From: CAXBGS01 sp963975425
Lineage (GTDB): Bacteria; Planctomycetota; Planctomycetia; Pirellulales; Pirellulaceae
Reading direction: 5' to 3'
DNA: 64,000 nt
NCBI GenBank assembly: GCA_963975425.1
Contig: CAXBGS010000016.1
Location: 62,001 to 126,000 of the forward strand
The stretch's first letter is position 1. Every line of letters starts with the position of its first letter. Both the position numbers and the translations under genes were made by a program. Positions 26,743 to 35,238 of the stretch are shown here, one piece after another. Under the pieces are notes generated by a model. It was not told the DNA's origin. It worked only from the letters and a program-made list of their open reading frames with translations, and searched no databases.

Positions 26743-27923
26743 GTGTCGGCGACGGGCGACCATGACTCGATCGCAAGCGACGCCGCGCCGAGCGCACCGG
26801 CAAGCGGCCCCAACTCGGAAGCGACGACCACGGGCCCCTCTGACCGATGGCCAAGCTGCAGCGTCCTGACGGTCTCACGTAGCTGAGTCACGAATACTTC
26901 CTCAGGTGCCAGGGGGCCACTGACGATGATCCGCTGAGGATCGATCGCTAACGAGAGCTGGGTGACGGCGGTGCCAATGACCATCGCGGACTCTCGCAGG
27001 ATTTGTATGGCAACTGCATCGCTCGCCTCAATCGCTGTCCGCAAACCTTCCAAGGTGACACGATTTCTGGTCATCGGTACGCCTGGGGCATGACCGGCAC
27101 GCGCCTGCTCGGTCACGCGGTCCAAAATTGCTCTCAGCGAGGCAACCTCTTCAAGCATCTGGACCGACTCGATTGGATTCGATGATGTGGCATTGGCGAC
27201 GCAAGGCCACGCCCCGATTTCACCCGCTGTCTTGTTGCTGCCTCGGTGTATTTCGCCGCCGATAAACACACCGGCTCCGATCCCACTGCGAATGCCAAGA
27301 CAAACAAAGTCATCCACCGACCTTGCCTGACCAAAACTATGTTCAGCGAACGCCATCGCGCGAATGTTATTTTCGATCGCAACCGGCACATCAAATTGAG
27401 TTTGAATCTCGTCAGCCAATGCAATGTCATGCCAACCGCGAATGTGCCGATAGTGAATTATGCGACCCGCTTCGGTATCAACCGTTCCCGGGACAGCAAT
27501 CCCGATTCCGAGCAATTTGCGGCTGGGGTCACGAACGTATTCGATGACCTGGATGATTCGATCGATCACCTCATTGGCAGATTCACGTGCGCCGATCATC
27601 TCACTGCGGTCTCGTAGCAGACGCTGCGCAAAGTCGACACTCGCGCCGTGCACTTCGCGTGCATCCAAATCGATACCGATGAATTGGCCGGCTTCGGGGC
27701 TCAGCTCGACAATGGTCGGCGGACGACCTGCCGTCACCGTTTCGCCCTTTCGCTCTCTCAAAAAACCATCGGTGACCAGTCGATCGACATACGCACCGAC
27801 GGTCGATGGAGCGAGGGAAAGTTGCCGTGCTAATTCCACCCTGGACACACCAGGGCTGCTGCGAAGCTGCCCCAGCACCAACAAATCGATGTTCTGTGAG
27901 TGGACAGATTGGGCAGAGACCAT
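26724..27923 (-). CDS. ROK-family transcriptional regulator
   Basis: 399 residues, ATG 27923. An N-terminal winged helix at about 10-75 (LLVLGQLRSSPGVSRVELAR, LAPSTVGAYVDRLVTDGFL) is followed by a ROK sugar-kinase-like domain (GIGIAVPGTVDTEAG, VPVAIENNIRAMAFAEHSFG, GIGAGVFIGGEIHRGSN, AGEIGAWP). The zinc-binding Cys cluster usual after GE.GH is reduced to one Cys, so this is likely a metal-free variant. ROK repressors (NagC, Mlc, XylR) are induced by sugars or sugar phosphates. First gene of the minus-strand arm and divergent from the DUF1080 arm, so it is the natural regulator of both. Confidence 0.85.
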   Translation of the reverse strand: MVSAQSVHSQNIDLLVLGQLRSSPGVSRVELARQLSLAPSTVGAYVDRLVTDGFLRERKGETVTAGRPPTIVELSPEAGQFIGIDLDAREVHGASVDFAQRLLRDRSEMIGARESANEVIDRIIQVIEYVRDPSRKLLGIGIAVPGTVDTEAGRIIHYRHIRGWHDIALADEIQTQFDVPVAIENNIRAMAFAEHSFGQARSVDDFVCLGIRSGIGAGVFIGGEIHRGSNKTAGEIGAWPCVANATSSNPIESVQMLEEVASLRAILDRVTEQARAGHAPGVPMTRNRVTLEGLRTAIEASDAVAIQILRESAMVIGTAVTQLSLAIDPQRIIVSGPLAPEEVFVTQLRETVRTLQLGHRSEGPVVVASELGPLAGALGAASLAIESWSPVADTESKDP

Positions 27924-27981
27924 GAGCTACATTCCGTTACGCGTGTGCAATCGCGACTTGGTTAACCATCGTTTCGAAGCA

Positions 27982-28006
27982 TATTATTTTTTCCGCTGGA
28001 ATAATA
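27982..28006. promoter_or_regulatory. Candidate ROK operator, site 1
   Basis: TATTATT (27982-27988) and AATAATA (28000-28006) form an 11-bp-spaced inverted repeat, an architecture like NagC/Mlc boxes, located 59 bp upstream of the ROK start. The inner part reads TTTTCCGCTGG. A related site occurs at 28162. Confidence 0.55.
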
Positions 28007-28161
28007 CAAGGCCCGAAGCATGAGTTGCCGCAAAAACTCACGTCAGGCCCGACCCGAAATGCCTAGAGGATCCGAAGAACGAAGAGACGTAATGCAACGA
28101 ATCACGCATCTTTTTGGCCAATCCACGCGCGCAGGGTATTGTACGGCGACTCACGCGACCC

Positions 28162-28185
28162 TATTATTTCGCCTCTGGAATTTTA
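28162..28185. promoter_or_regulatory. Candidate ROK operator, site 2
   Basis: TATTATTT, then CGCCT, CTGGAAT and TTTA match site 1 (27982) with one base fewer in the middle; TATTATTT and CTGGAAT are shared exactly. It lies 80 bp upstream of the DUF1080 start, suitable for controlling the plus-strand arm. Confidence 0.55.
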
Positions 28186-28265
28186 CGAATCCGGAATGGC
28201 TTTTTCTGAAATCGAGCGGATCGAGTTGCCTCTCGATCAATCACATCTAACTGGAGTTCGCATGC

Positions 28266-29042
28266 ATGGTTCGGACCACCGTCTTCCTCATCCTGTTCGC
28301 CGCAATCGACGCCGGTACCGCTGTCGTCGTTGCGGATGAACCATCCGGTCAGCCACCGGGCTTTCTAAAGCAAGAACAGTTAACGGAACTTGGTTTTCAC
28401 CCGCTTCTGGCCCCCGACGATCCAACGCTAGAAAAGTGGAACGCGACCGAGACGCACTCGTCGCACTGGATCGTGCGTGATGGTGTGATTCGATACGACG
28501 GCGATTGCGGAAAGTTGACCGGTGACGAAAGACATCTTTGGTCAAAGCAGAGCTTTCGCGATTTGCAATGCTACGTCGAGTGGCGTTTCCCCAGCGAGCC
28601 AACGCCCCAACCGCAACCGATCGTACTTTGGAACGGTGACTTTCTGCGTGACGAGCATGGAAAGCGGATCACGCGCCTCGGTTTAGATGCCGGCGACAGT
28701 GGGATCCTGTTTCGCGGCACCATGGCCTGCCAAGCCAATATTTGGTGCCAGGAGTTGGGTTCAGGCGAAGTCAATGCCTACCGTACCAACAACAAACTGA
28801 CGACGCGTTTGCGTCAGTCCTGCATTCCTTTCGCAAGAGCCGACAATCCAATTGGCCAATGGAATGCATTCCTAATCACGCTTCAGAATGACCGATTGAG
28901 CGTGCAACTAAACGGCCAGCCTGTCGTGAAGACACGCCGTTTGCCGAATCTTCCCGAGAGTGGGCCAATCGGATTTCAGCATCATGGTGATGCGGTTGAG
29001 TTTCGCAATATTTGGGTAAAGGAATTAGCAAACGATGAGTAA
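28266..29042 (+). CDS. DUF1080 protein (3-keto-glycoside hydrolase-like)
   Basis: 258 residues, ATG 28266 with GGAG 8 bp upstream. The signal peptide is weak (VFLILFAAIDAGTAVVV, cleavage before DEPSG). The concanavalin-like DUF1080 domain covers the rest: WIVRDGVIRYDGDCGKL, WSKQSFRDLQCYVEWRFP, DAGDSGILFRG, ANIWCQELGSGEVNAYR, VKTRRLPNLPESGPIGFQHH, EFRNIWVKEL. DUF1080 members hydrolyse 3-keto-disaccharides or 3-keto-glycosides made by Gfo/Idh/MocA enzymes; the next two genes are exactly such enzymes, and the next one overlaps this gene by eight bases. Likely periplasmic. Confidence 0.85.
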   Translation: MVRTTVFLILFAAIDAGTAVVVADEPSGQPPGFLKQEQLTELGFHPLLAPDDPTLEKWNATETHSSHWIVRDGVIRYDGDCGKLTGDERHLWSKQSFRDLQCYVEWRFPSEPTPQPQPIVLWNGDFLRDEHGKRITRLGLDAGDSGILFRGTMACQANIWCQELGSGEVNAYRTNNKLTTRLRQSCIPFARADNPIGQWNAFLITLQNDRLSVQLNGQPVVKTRRLPNLPESGPIGFQHHGDAVEFRNIWVKELANDE

Positions 29043-30072
29043 CGCACCGGTGCGGTTCGGATTGGTTGGTTTTGGTGCCTGGGGGCAACACCACGCTGAC
29101 TCGATCCACAAAAACGATTCAGCGGAGCTAGTCGCGATTTCTGTCAACTCGGACAAGTCATACGAAGCTGCAAAAACCGCCTACCCGAATGCAGAAGTCT
29201 TCAAGGGCTATGAGCAGATGCTGGCGCAGTGCCAGCTCGACTGCGTTGACGTGGTCGTCCCCAGCCACCTTCATCATGAGATCGGGACGGCGGTTCTCAG
29301 CACAGGCCACCACTTGCTGATGGAAAAACCGATGGGCATCTCCGTCGCTCAGTGCGACGACCTGCTGCGTCTGGCAAAGGAAAAGAAACGATTGCTGGCG
29401 ATTGGTCACGAATTTCGCCTGTCATCGTTGTGGGGCAAAGCGAAAGAGTTGATCGATGAGGGAGAGATCGGCGATCCGCTGTACGTGCTCGTTGAACTTT
29501 CGCGAAACCCGTACCGTCTTGGTTCTGATGGATGGCGATACGACATCGACCGCGTTGGCAACTGGATCCTAGAAGAGCCCATCCATTTCTTTGATTTAGC
29601 CCGCTGGTACCTGTCGAGCAGTGGAGACCCCGTATCGGTCTATGCACAGGCGAATTCGAGGCAAAAAGATCACCCAGAGCTGCAAGATAATTTCAGCGCG
29701 ATTGTCAATTTCCCCGAAGGTCGATACGCGGTGGTCAGCCAGACCTTGGCGGCATTCGAGCACCACTTGACGGTCAAGATCACTGGCACCAAGGGTGCAC
29801 TTTGGGCCGCCTGGAGTGGCGCCAAGGACCGGACGCGCCATCCGACGTTCTCGCTGCGTGTCTTTGATGGCGAGGAACTGAGAACGGTGCAAATCGACAA
29901 AATCACTGGCGAATTGTTTGAACTGGAAGACCAAGTTGCGATGTTGGTGAAGGCGATTCGTGATGGAGACTCACTGTCGTGCACCGCCGAAGACGGACGT
30001 TGGTCGGTCGCAATGTGCCTGGCCGCCCAGGCCTCTGTTGAATCGGGAACACCAGTCGAACTAACCCGCTAG
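29035..30072 (+). CDS. Gfo/Idh/MocA-family oxidoreductase (cytosolic)
   Basis: 345 residues, ATG 29035, overlapping the DUF1080 gene by 8 bp. Rossmann motif GLVGFGAWGQHHADSI at the N-terminus, then VDVVVPSHLHHEIGTAVLST, LLMEKPMGIS (the EKP motif whose Lys helps catalysis) and IGHEFRLSSLWG; C-terminal alpha/beta domain with EEPIHFFDLARWYL. No signal peptide. Family members oxidise or reduce sugar hydroxyls with NAD(P) or, as in GH109/GH188 (including NAD-dependent sulfoquinovosidases), cleave glycosides by transient oxidation. Given the desulfonation genes downstream, a glycoside-opening role is attractive but unproven. Confidence 0.85.
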   Translation: MSNAPVRFGLVGFGAWGQHHADSIHKNDSAELVAISVNSDKSYEAAKTAYPNAEVFKGYEQMLAQCQLDCVDVVVPSHLHHEIGTAVLSTGHHLLMEKPMGISVAQCDDLLRLAKEKKRLLAIGHEFRLSSLWGKAKELIDEGEIGDPLYVLVELSRNPYRLGSDGWRYDIDRVGNWILEEPIHFFDLARWYLSSSGDPVSVYAQANSRQKDHPELQDNFSAIVNFPEGRYAVVSQTLAAFEHHLTVKITGTKGALWAAWSGAKDRTRHPTFSLRVFDGEELRTVQIDKITGELFELEDQVAMLVKAIRDGDSLSCTAEDGRWSVAMCLAAQASVESGTPVELTR

Positions 30073-30113
30073 AGATTCGATGTGACTCTAATCCGCATGC
30101 TGAAGGACACTCA

Positions 30114-31583
30114 ATGAACAATGATATGATTTCTCGACGCAAATTCGTCGGCACTGCCGCTCTCGCCGCTGGATTATCAACGGCACCCGCTTTTGTGCGT
30201 GCGGCCGGCTCCGGTGGAACACTGCGCATTGGCGTCATCGGCGCAGGCAACCGCGGGTTCAATACGCTGACCAAGCGGATGATCAAAATGCGACAACGGG
30301 GCCAGGACATTGATTTTGTCGCCGTTGCCGACGTCTACTCCGTCCACCGCGAACGATTCGTAGACCACATCAAACAAGAAACGGGTGTGACGCCGACAGC
30401 TTTCATCGACTATCGCGAACTGCTTCAGCGCGACGACATTGATGCGGTCGTGATCGCCACGCCCGATCACTGGCATGCCAAGCAAGCGATCGACTCGCTG
30501 AACGCGGGTAAACACGTGTACTGCGAAAAGCCGGTCACTCACACCATCGACGAAGCCAAAGCAGTGGTGCAGGCATGGAAGAACAGCGGATTGGTGATGC
30601 AGGTCGGTGTGCAGTCGAGCAGTTGTCCGGTCTGGGACATGGCAAGAGAGATGATCAACGAGGGCAAACTGGGCAAAATCGTCCAGTTTCAAACCGAGTC
30701 GGCACGCAACAGCAAGATGGGCATGTCGCGACACAATCGCATCACGAAAGAGATGACGCCAAAGACCGTCGATTTCCGCCGGTTCCTGGGTGTCGACGAA
30801 GGCCTTCACGAAGAGGTGCCCTTCGATCGCGAGATTTTCGGTCAATGGCGGTGCTATTGGCCGTTCGGCTACGGAATGTTTTCAGATCTGTTCGTGCACC
30901 GGATCACCGGCATGTTGAAAGCGACCGGCCTGCGAATGCCGGGACGCATCGTCGGCGGCGGAGGAATCTTTTTAGAATACGACAACCGCGAAGTGACGGA
31001 TGTCGCTTCTATCCTGGCCGGCTTTCACGAGGGCGTTCAGGGCGTTGTCAGCAGCACAATGGTCAGCGAAGAGAATAAGCTGGAACACCTGATTCGTGGG
31101 CACCACGGTTTGCTTTCGTTCGACAAAGCATGCTATTCGAACGGGCCAGACGCCAGTTTTGAATTCATCCCCGAGCGCCCCCAAGTGACCTTGAACAGCA
31201 AGCTGAAACGGGAATCGTTCAAAGCGTCGACGGAGTATGACTTTGTCACGGAACATTGCGCCAACTGGCTTGATGCCATCAGCTCTGGAAAACCTGATTT
31301 GGTGAACAACGATCCGGAACTCGGTGCTGCTGCCGTGATGATGGTGAACCTGGCCGTCCGCAGTTATCGCGAAGGAAAAGTGTTTCACATCGACCAAAGT
31401 GGCCAGATTAGCGATGGCGACAGCAGTTGGGCCAAGCGGTGGGAAAAGATGTCCAAGGCGGGTGCGAAGCCGAACCATGTTCCAGGCTGGAAAGCTGGCG
31501 ACACGGGCAGTGTCCTTTATCCTCCTGACTACCAAGAACTGGCCGGTCCTTGGATTGACGGCAAACCGCCGCACGGAAAGTAG
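30114..31583 (+). CDS. Gfo/Idh/MocA-family oxidoreductase with Tat signal
   Basis: 489 residues, ATG 30114 (ATG 30126 also possible). A twin-arginine signal (ISRRKFVGTAALAAGLSTA) implies folded, cofactor-loaded export. Rossmann motif RIGVIGAGNRGFN, then ATPDHWHAKQAIDSL and YCEKPVTHT (EKP motif), QVGVQSSS. Large planctomycete-type C-terminal domain (RCYWPFGYGMFSDLFVHRIT). Probably oxidises the 3-OH of a glycoside in the periplasm, feeding the DUF1080 hydrolase (established logic for related pathways; inferred here). It follows the cytosolic paralogue by 41 bp. Confidence 0.85.
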   Translation: MNNDMISRRKFVGTAALAAGLSTAPAFVRAAGSGGTLRIGVIGAGNRGFNTLTKRMIKMRQRGQDIDFVAVADVYSVHRERFVDHIKQETGVTPTAFIDYRELLQRDDIDAVVIATPDHWHAKQAIDSLNAGKHVYCEKPVTHTIDEAKAVVQAWKNSGLVMQVGVQSSSCPVWDMAREMINEGKLGKIVQFQTESARNSKMGMSRHNRITKEMTPKTVDFRRFLGVDEGLHEEVPFDREIFGQWRCYWPFGYGMFSDLFVHRITGMLKATGLRMPGRIVGGGGIFLEYDNREVTDVASILAGFHEGVQGVVSSTMVSEENKLEHLIRGHHGLLSFDKACYSNGPDASFEFIPERPQVTLNSKLKRESFKASTEYDFVTEHCANWLDAISSGKPDLVNNDPELGAAAVMMVNLAVRSYREGKVFHIDQSGQISDGDSSWAKRWEKMSKAGAKPNHVPGWKAGDTGSVLYPPDYQELAGPWIDGKPPHGK

Positions 31584-31686
31584 GGCTATCGCTGCGAGTA
31601 CGATTCGGAATCCCGATCCTGCACGGTGCCACCTTTCCTGCACGGCGCCACCTTCGTCAAACTCCCAATCCGCAAGAAAGTTGTCG

Positions 31687-32232
31687 ATGACTGAAAAACA
31701 AAGCAAGAGCGTCCTCGTTGTCTCCACCGCCCTGAAAGAATCCAGCAAGACGCTGGTTGCCGCAGACGCTGTTGCAAATCGGTTAAGACACGAGGGGTTT
31801 AGCGTTGATCTGGTTGACCTTGCCGTTGAAACGTTACCTCAGTGTGACGGAGCGTCGTGTTACCAGGATGCTGCGGTTACCGCGATGACCGAGCGCGTCA
31901 GCGCCGCTTCGCTTATCGTCTTGTGTTTCCCGGTCTATAACTATCAAGCCAATTCCGCGGCCAAGAACTTCATCGAAATCACGAACTCGGGTTGGAAAAA
32001 CAAGGTCGTCAGTTTCGTCGCAAATGCAGGCGGCGACCGCTCGTTTCTCGCGCCCATGTCGCTCGCGAACTCTTTGATGGTCGATCACTTCTGCTTGATC
32101 GTGCCTCATTTTCTGTACTTGGCTCCGTCGTCGTATGACGACGATGGTGCCATCGTGCTTAAAGGTATCACCGGCGAGCTGTTCGACGTCCAGATCAAAT
32201 CTGCGTGTCGACTCATTGAATTTGCCGAGTAA
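31687..32232 (+). CDS. NAD(P)H-dependent FMN reductase (SsuE/MsuE-like flavodoxin fold)
   Basis: 181 residues from ATG 31687; the open frame upstream overlaps the previous gene and is not coding. Flavodoxin-like pattern: VLVVSTALKESSKTLVAADA (phosphate-binding region), VDLVDLAVETLPQCDG, ASLIVLCFPVYNYQANSAAK, KVVSFVANAGGDRSF. It would supply reduced FMN to the monooxygenase whose gene starts 42 bp downstream, as SsuE does for SsuD or SmoA for SmoC. Cytosolic. Confidence 0.85.
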   Translation: MTEKQSKSVLVVSTALKESSKTLVAADAVANRLRHEGFSVDLVDLAVETLPQCDGASCYQDAAVTAMTERVSAASLIVLCFPVYNYQANSAAKNFIEITNSGWKNKVVSFVANAGGDRSFLAPMSLANSLMVDHFCLIVPHFLYLAPSSYDDDGAIVLKGITGELFDVQIKSACRLIEFAE

Positions 32233-32274
32233 TTTTCAACTTAAACATCACATGTTGACTGGAGTCCTTACACG

Positions 32275-33426
32275 ATGAGTAGCCCGAATATTCGCACAAA
32301 AGAACGTCGTTGCGAGGTCTCTTGGTTCTCGGCATTATGCGGCGATGATTACGAGTACCTTGGCGTTCCCGACGGAGCGCTGCGTTCAAGCTATGAACAC
32401 TGTGGCGACATCGTTCGCAAAGCCGATGAGCTGGGATTTCAAAACATCTTGCTGCCATCAGGCTGGATCGTCGGACAGGACGCGCTCGCGTTTGGAGCGG
32501 CCATGGCCCCCCAGACCAAGCAGATCAACCAACTGATTGCGTTGCGAATGGGCGAAGTGTGGCCGCCCATGCTCGCGCGAGCTCTTGCAACGGTTGACCA
32601 TATCGCAAAGGGACGGCTGTGTATCAACATCATCTCGTCGGACATGCCCGGCCAGAAGGAAGACGGAAAAATTCGCTACGGACGCGCCAGTGAGATCATT
32701 CAAATTCTGCAGGGAATGTGGAACACGGACGGCCCTTACCAATGGCACGGTGATTACTACGACATCGATTTGCCCAACACCGACGCAGCGAAGCCGTATC
32801 AGCAAAACGGCGGCCCCCTGATGTACTTTGGCGGCATTTCCCCGCCCGCACAAGAACTGTGCGCGAAACACTGCGACGTATTTTTGATGTGGCCCGAAAC
32901 GGAAGACCGCATCGCAGAGACAATTCGAATCATGTCTGAAAAGGCGAGCGAACACGACCGGGAAATTGATTTCGGCTTTCGGGCACACGTGATTGTTCGT
33001 GAAACCGAGGCTGAAGCTCGTGCGGCCGCCGATCGAATGATCAGCAAACTGGATCTGGAAAAAGGCTCCGAGATCAAAGCTCGGTCCATGGACTCCATGA
33101 GCGCAGGCGTCAAACGCCAAGATGAACTACGTGCCCAAAGCGATGACCTTTACCTGGAAGACCACTTGTGGAGCGGCATTGGGTTGGCAAGAAGCGGTTG
33201 TGGAAGCGCGATCGTGGGCAACCCCGACCAGGTGCTTGCCAAATTGAATCGATACATGGATATGGGGATGCGGTCGTTCATCCTGAGCGGCTATCCGCAC
33301 CTTGATGAATGCGACATGTTTGCCAAGTACGTATTACCGAATCTGCCAACCTGTCGAATGAATGAAGTGCAAGGTCGCCTCGTCGACAACCCAGTGACAC
33401 CACTGACCACCGCCCCACGCAAATAG
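32275..33426 (+). CDS. SsuD-like FMNH2-dependent alkanesulfonate monooxygenase family
   Basis: 383 residues, ATG 32275. Luciferase-like TIM barrel with text closely matching SsuD: RLCINIISSDMPGQKEDG, MYFGGISPPAQELCAKHCDV, FGFRAHVIVRETEAEARAAA, LWSGIGLARSGCGSAIVG, RSFILSGYPHLDE. The SsuD family inserts oxygen next to C-S bonds and releases sulfite and an aldehyde; SmoC of the sulfo-SMO pathway does this on sulfoquinovose, giving 6-oxoglucose. Placed directly after its flavin reductase and together with an AKR and a sulfite exporter, this is the strongest evidence for a sulfonate pathway. Substrate inferred only. Confidence 0.9.
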   Translation: MSSPNIRTKERRCEVSWFSALCGDDYEYLGVPDGALRSSYEHCGDIVRKADELGFQNILLPSGWIVGQDALAFGAAMAPQTKQINQLIALRMGEVWPPMLARALATVDHIAKGRLCINIISSDMPGQKEDGKIRYGRASEIIQILQGMWNTDGPYQWHGDYYDIDLPNTDAAKPYQQNGGPLMYFGGISPPAQELCAKHCDVFLMWPETEDRIAETIRIMSEKASEHDREIDFGFRAHVIVRETEAEARAAADRMISKLDLEKGSEIKARSMDSMSAGVKRQDELRAQSDDLYLEDHLWSGIGLARSGCGSAIVGNPDQVLAKLNRYMDMGMRSFILSGYPHLDECDMFAKYVLPNLPTCRMNEVQGRLVDNPVTPLTTAPRK

Positions 33427-33517
33427 GCCAGACGCAATATGAATCGTTGATCCGGTCACCCCCCAGGGACCGGGCCATTGCGACCGACGCTTTGAATGAC
33501 GAACCCGACGCGCGAAT

Positions 33518-35236
33518 TTAATTCGCTTTCATACTTTGCAGCTTGTCCTTTAGCTGCAACGTCTTGTCAGGATATTTTGACGCGAGATTGGTTCGCTCGG
33601 TGGGATCTTGATCGAGATCAAAGAGCGCCTCGGGGACTTCCGTGGGTTTGCTGCCGCCCAACTTTTCACGTCGTGATTCGACGTATTTCCATTGGCCAGA
33701 ACGAAGCGCCAGTCCTCTACATTCTTCGATCATGTCTTCACGGCCGGTGGAAGATTCGCCCAGCAAAGCCGAGAGCACGTCTTGGCTGTCACGGGCCTCG
33801 CCGGCGTCCAACTTGACGCCCAACAAATGTGAAAACGATGCGATCAAATCAATCTGGCTTACCAGTGCGTCCGACGTGGTCCCCGGACCGATTCGCTCGG
33901 GCCACCGGATGATCATCGGCACGCGGGTGCCGCCTTCGAAGATCGTGTTTTTGCCGCCACGCCATGGCCCGGAAGCGTCGTGGCCACGATCCTTTTCTTT
34001 TTCTGTGCCGACAACGGTGGTTCCATCAAGATAGCCATTGTCATAGGTCGGTCCGTTGTCACTGGTGAAGATCACCATCGTGTCGTCGGCGATCCCGTGC
34101 CGCTGTAGCGTATCCATGATCGCCCCCACGGCCCAATCAAGTTGCACCATTGCATCGCCGCGATAGCCGAGTTGGGACTTCCCCTTGAAACGCCGGTTCG
34201 GCGTGCGGGGGACGTGGATGTCCTGCGAAGAGTAGAACAAAAAGAAGGGTTCGGATTTTTGCCGGGCGATGAAATCGTTTGCTTCCTTGACCAAAACATC
34301 CGCAATCGTTTCGTCATTCCAGAGCGCCGATTCGCCGCCGGACATGTATCCGATGCGACCGATGCCGTTGATGACGCTGTTCTTGTGTCCGTTGGAACTC
34401 TGGTAGTACGTCATTGCATCACGGTTGGTCATCCCATCGGGATACTGCGTACTGCCGTCCCGCTGAACGTCGCCGAGTGTGCGACTGACAAACAAAGGAT
34501 CATCCTCGGACAGGCCAGCCACGCGATGGTTCTTTAAGAAAACGCAGGGAACCCGATCATTTGTCGAAGGGATCAAGAAAGATTCGTCGAACCCGAGTTC
34601 TAGCGGCCCGGGTTTAACATCCCCATTCCAATCGACCGGTTCGCCCTCGGTGCCCAAGCCCAGGTGCCACTTGCCCACGATCCCGGTCGTATATCCGGCT
34701 TGCTTGAAAATGGTCGCCAGGGTGGGTGAATCCGTGGGCACCACCAGGCGCGCGTTTGGCGGCAGGATTCGAATCTTGTGACGAAACGCGTGGACACCGG
34801 TAAGCAGTGAAAACCGAGAGGGCGTACAAGTCGACGAGGAGCTATGCGCGTCGCTGAAATTCAGTCCTTGGCTTGCCAATCGGTCAATATTCGGGGTCGG
34901 AATCAACGTCGCGCCGTTGACGCCGACGTCGCCAAATCCAACATCGTCACCATAAATCACCACGACGTTAGGAAGATTCGAAGCGGCAGCAATTCGTGGC
35001 AGTGGGAAAAAACACATAAGCATTGCCATGCCCGACAGCATCGCCGTGCCCAATAGCAGTGAAGCGACGGAGCGAACGAACCGTGCGAGTTGCCCCAAAA
35101 CCAACCCTGCACCATGTTGCACGTGAGTCGTCGCGGGAACGGAAGTATCGAATCGTGAACGGATTGCCAGAGGCTTGAAAGCCTCGCCAAATACGGCCGG
35201 ACGCATTGCGGTCATTGGGGTACGTGTTGGTTGCAT
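33518..35236 (-). CDS. Sulfatase (S1 family), CTPSR type
   Basis: 572 residues from ATG 35236 (a TTG at 35242 is possible). The N-terminal extension has a hydrophobic stretch at about 57-80 (VASLLLGTAMLSGMAML) that could be a late signal peptide or anchor. Alkaline-phosphatase-like fold: VVVIYGDDVGFGDVG (metal Asp pair), TPNIDRLASQG, C137-TPSR (the Cys expected to become formylglycine), GIVGKWHLG, VIFTSDNGPT. Hydrolyses sulfate esters. Begins 2 bp after the stop of the next sulfatase, so the two are translated from one message. Confidence 0.9.
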   Translation of the reverse strand: MQPTRTPMTAMRPAVFGEAFKPLAIRSRFDTSVPATTHVQHGAGLVLGQLARFVRSVASLLLGTAMLSGMAMLMCFFPLPRIAAASNLPNVVVIYGDDVGFGDVGVNGATLIPTPNIDRLASQGLNFSDAHSSSSTCTPSRFSLLTGVHAFRHKIRILPPNARLVVPTDSPTLATIFKQAGYTTGIVGKWHLGLGTEGEPVDWNGDVKPGPLELGFDESFLIPSTNDRVPCVFLKNHRVAGLSEDDPLFVSRTLGDVQRDGSTQYPDGMTNRDAMTYYQSSNGHKNSVINGIGRIGYMSGGESALWNDETIADVLVKEANDFIARQKSEPFFLFYSSQDIHVPRTPNRRFKGKSQLGYRGDAMVQLDWAVGAIMDTLQRHGIADDTMVIFTSDNGPTYDNGYLDGTTVVGTEKEKDRGHDASGPWRGGKNTIFEGGTRVPMIIRWPERIGPGTTSDALVSQIDLIASFSHLLGVKLDAGEARDSQDVLSALLGESSTGREDMIEECRGLALRSGQWKYVESRREKLGGSKPTEVPEALFDLDQDPTERTNLASKYPDKTLQLKDKLQSMKAN

Positions 35237-35238
35237 GG

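Noticed and set aside
30177..30845. Long minus-strand frame opposite the Tat-exported oxidoreductase
   Set aside because: The plus-strand gene has full family motifs; the antisense frame is a codon-bias shadow.
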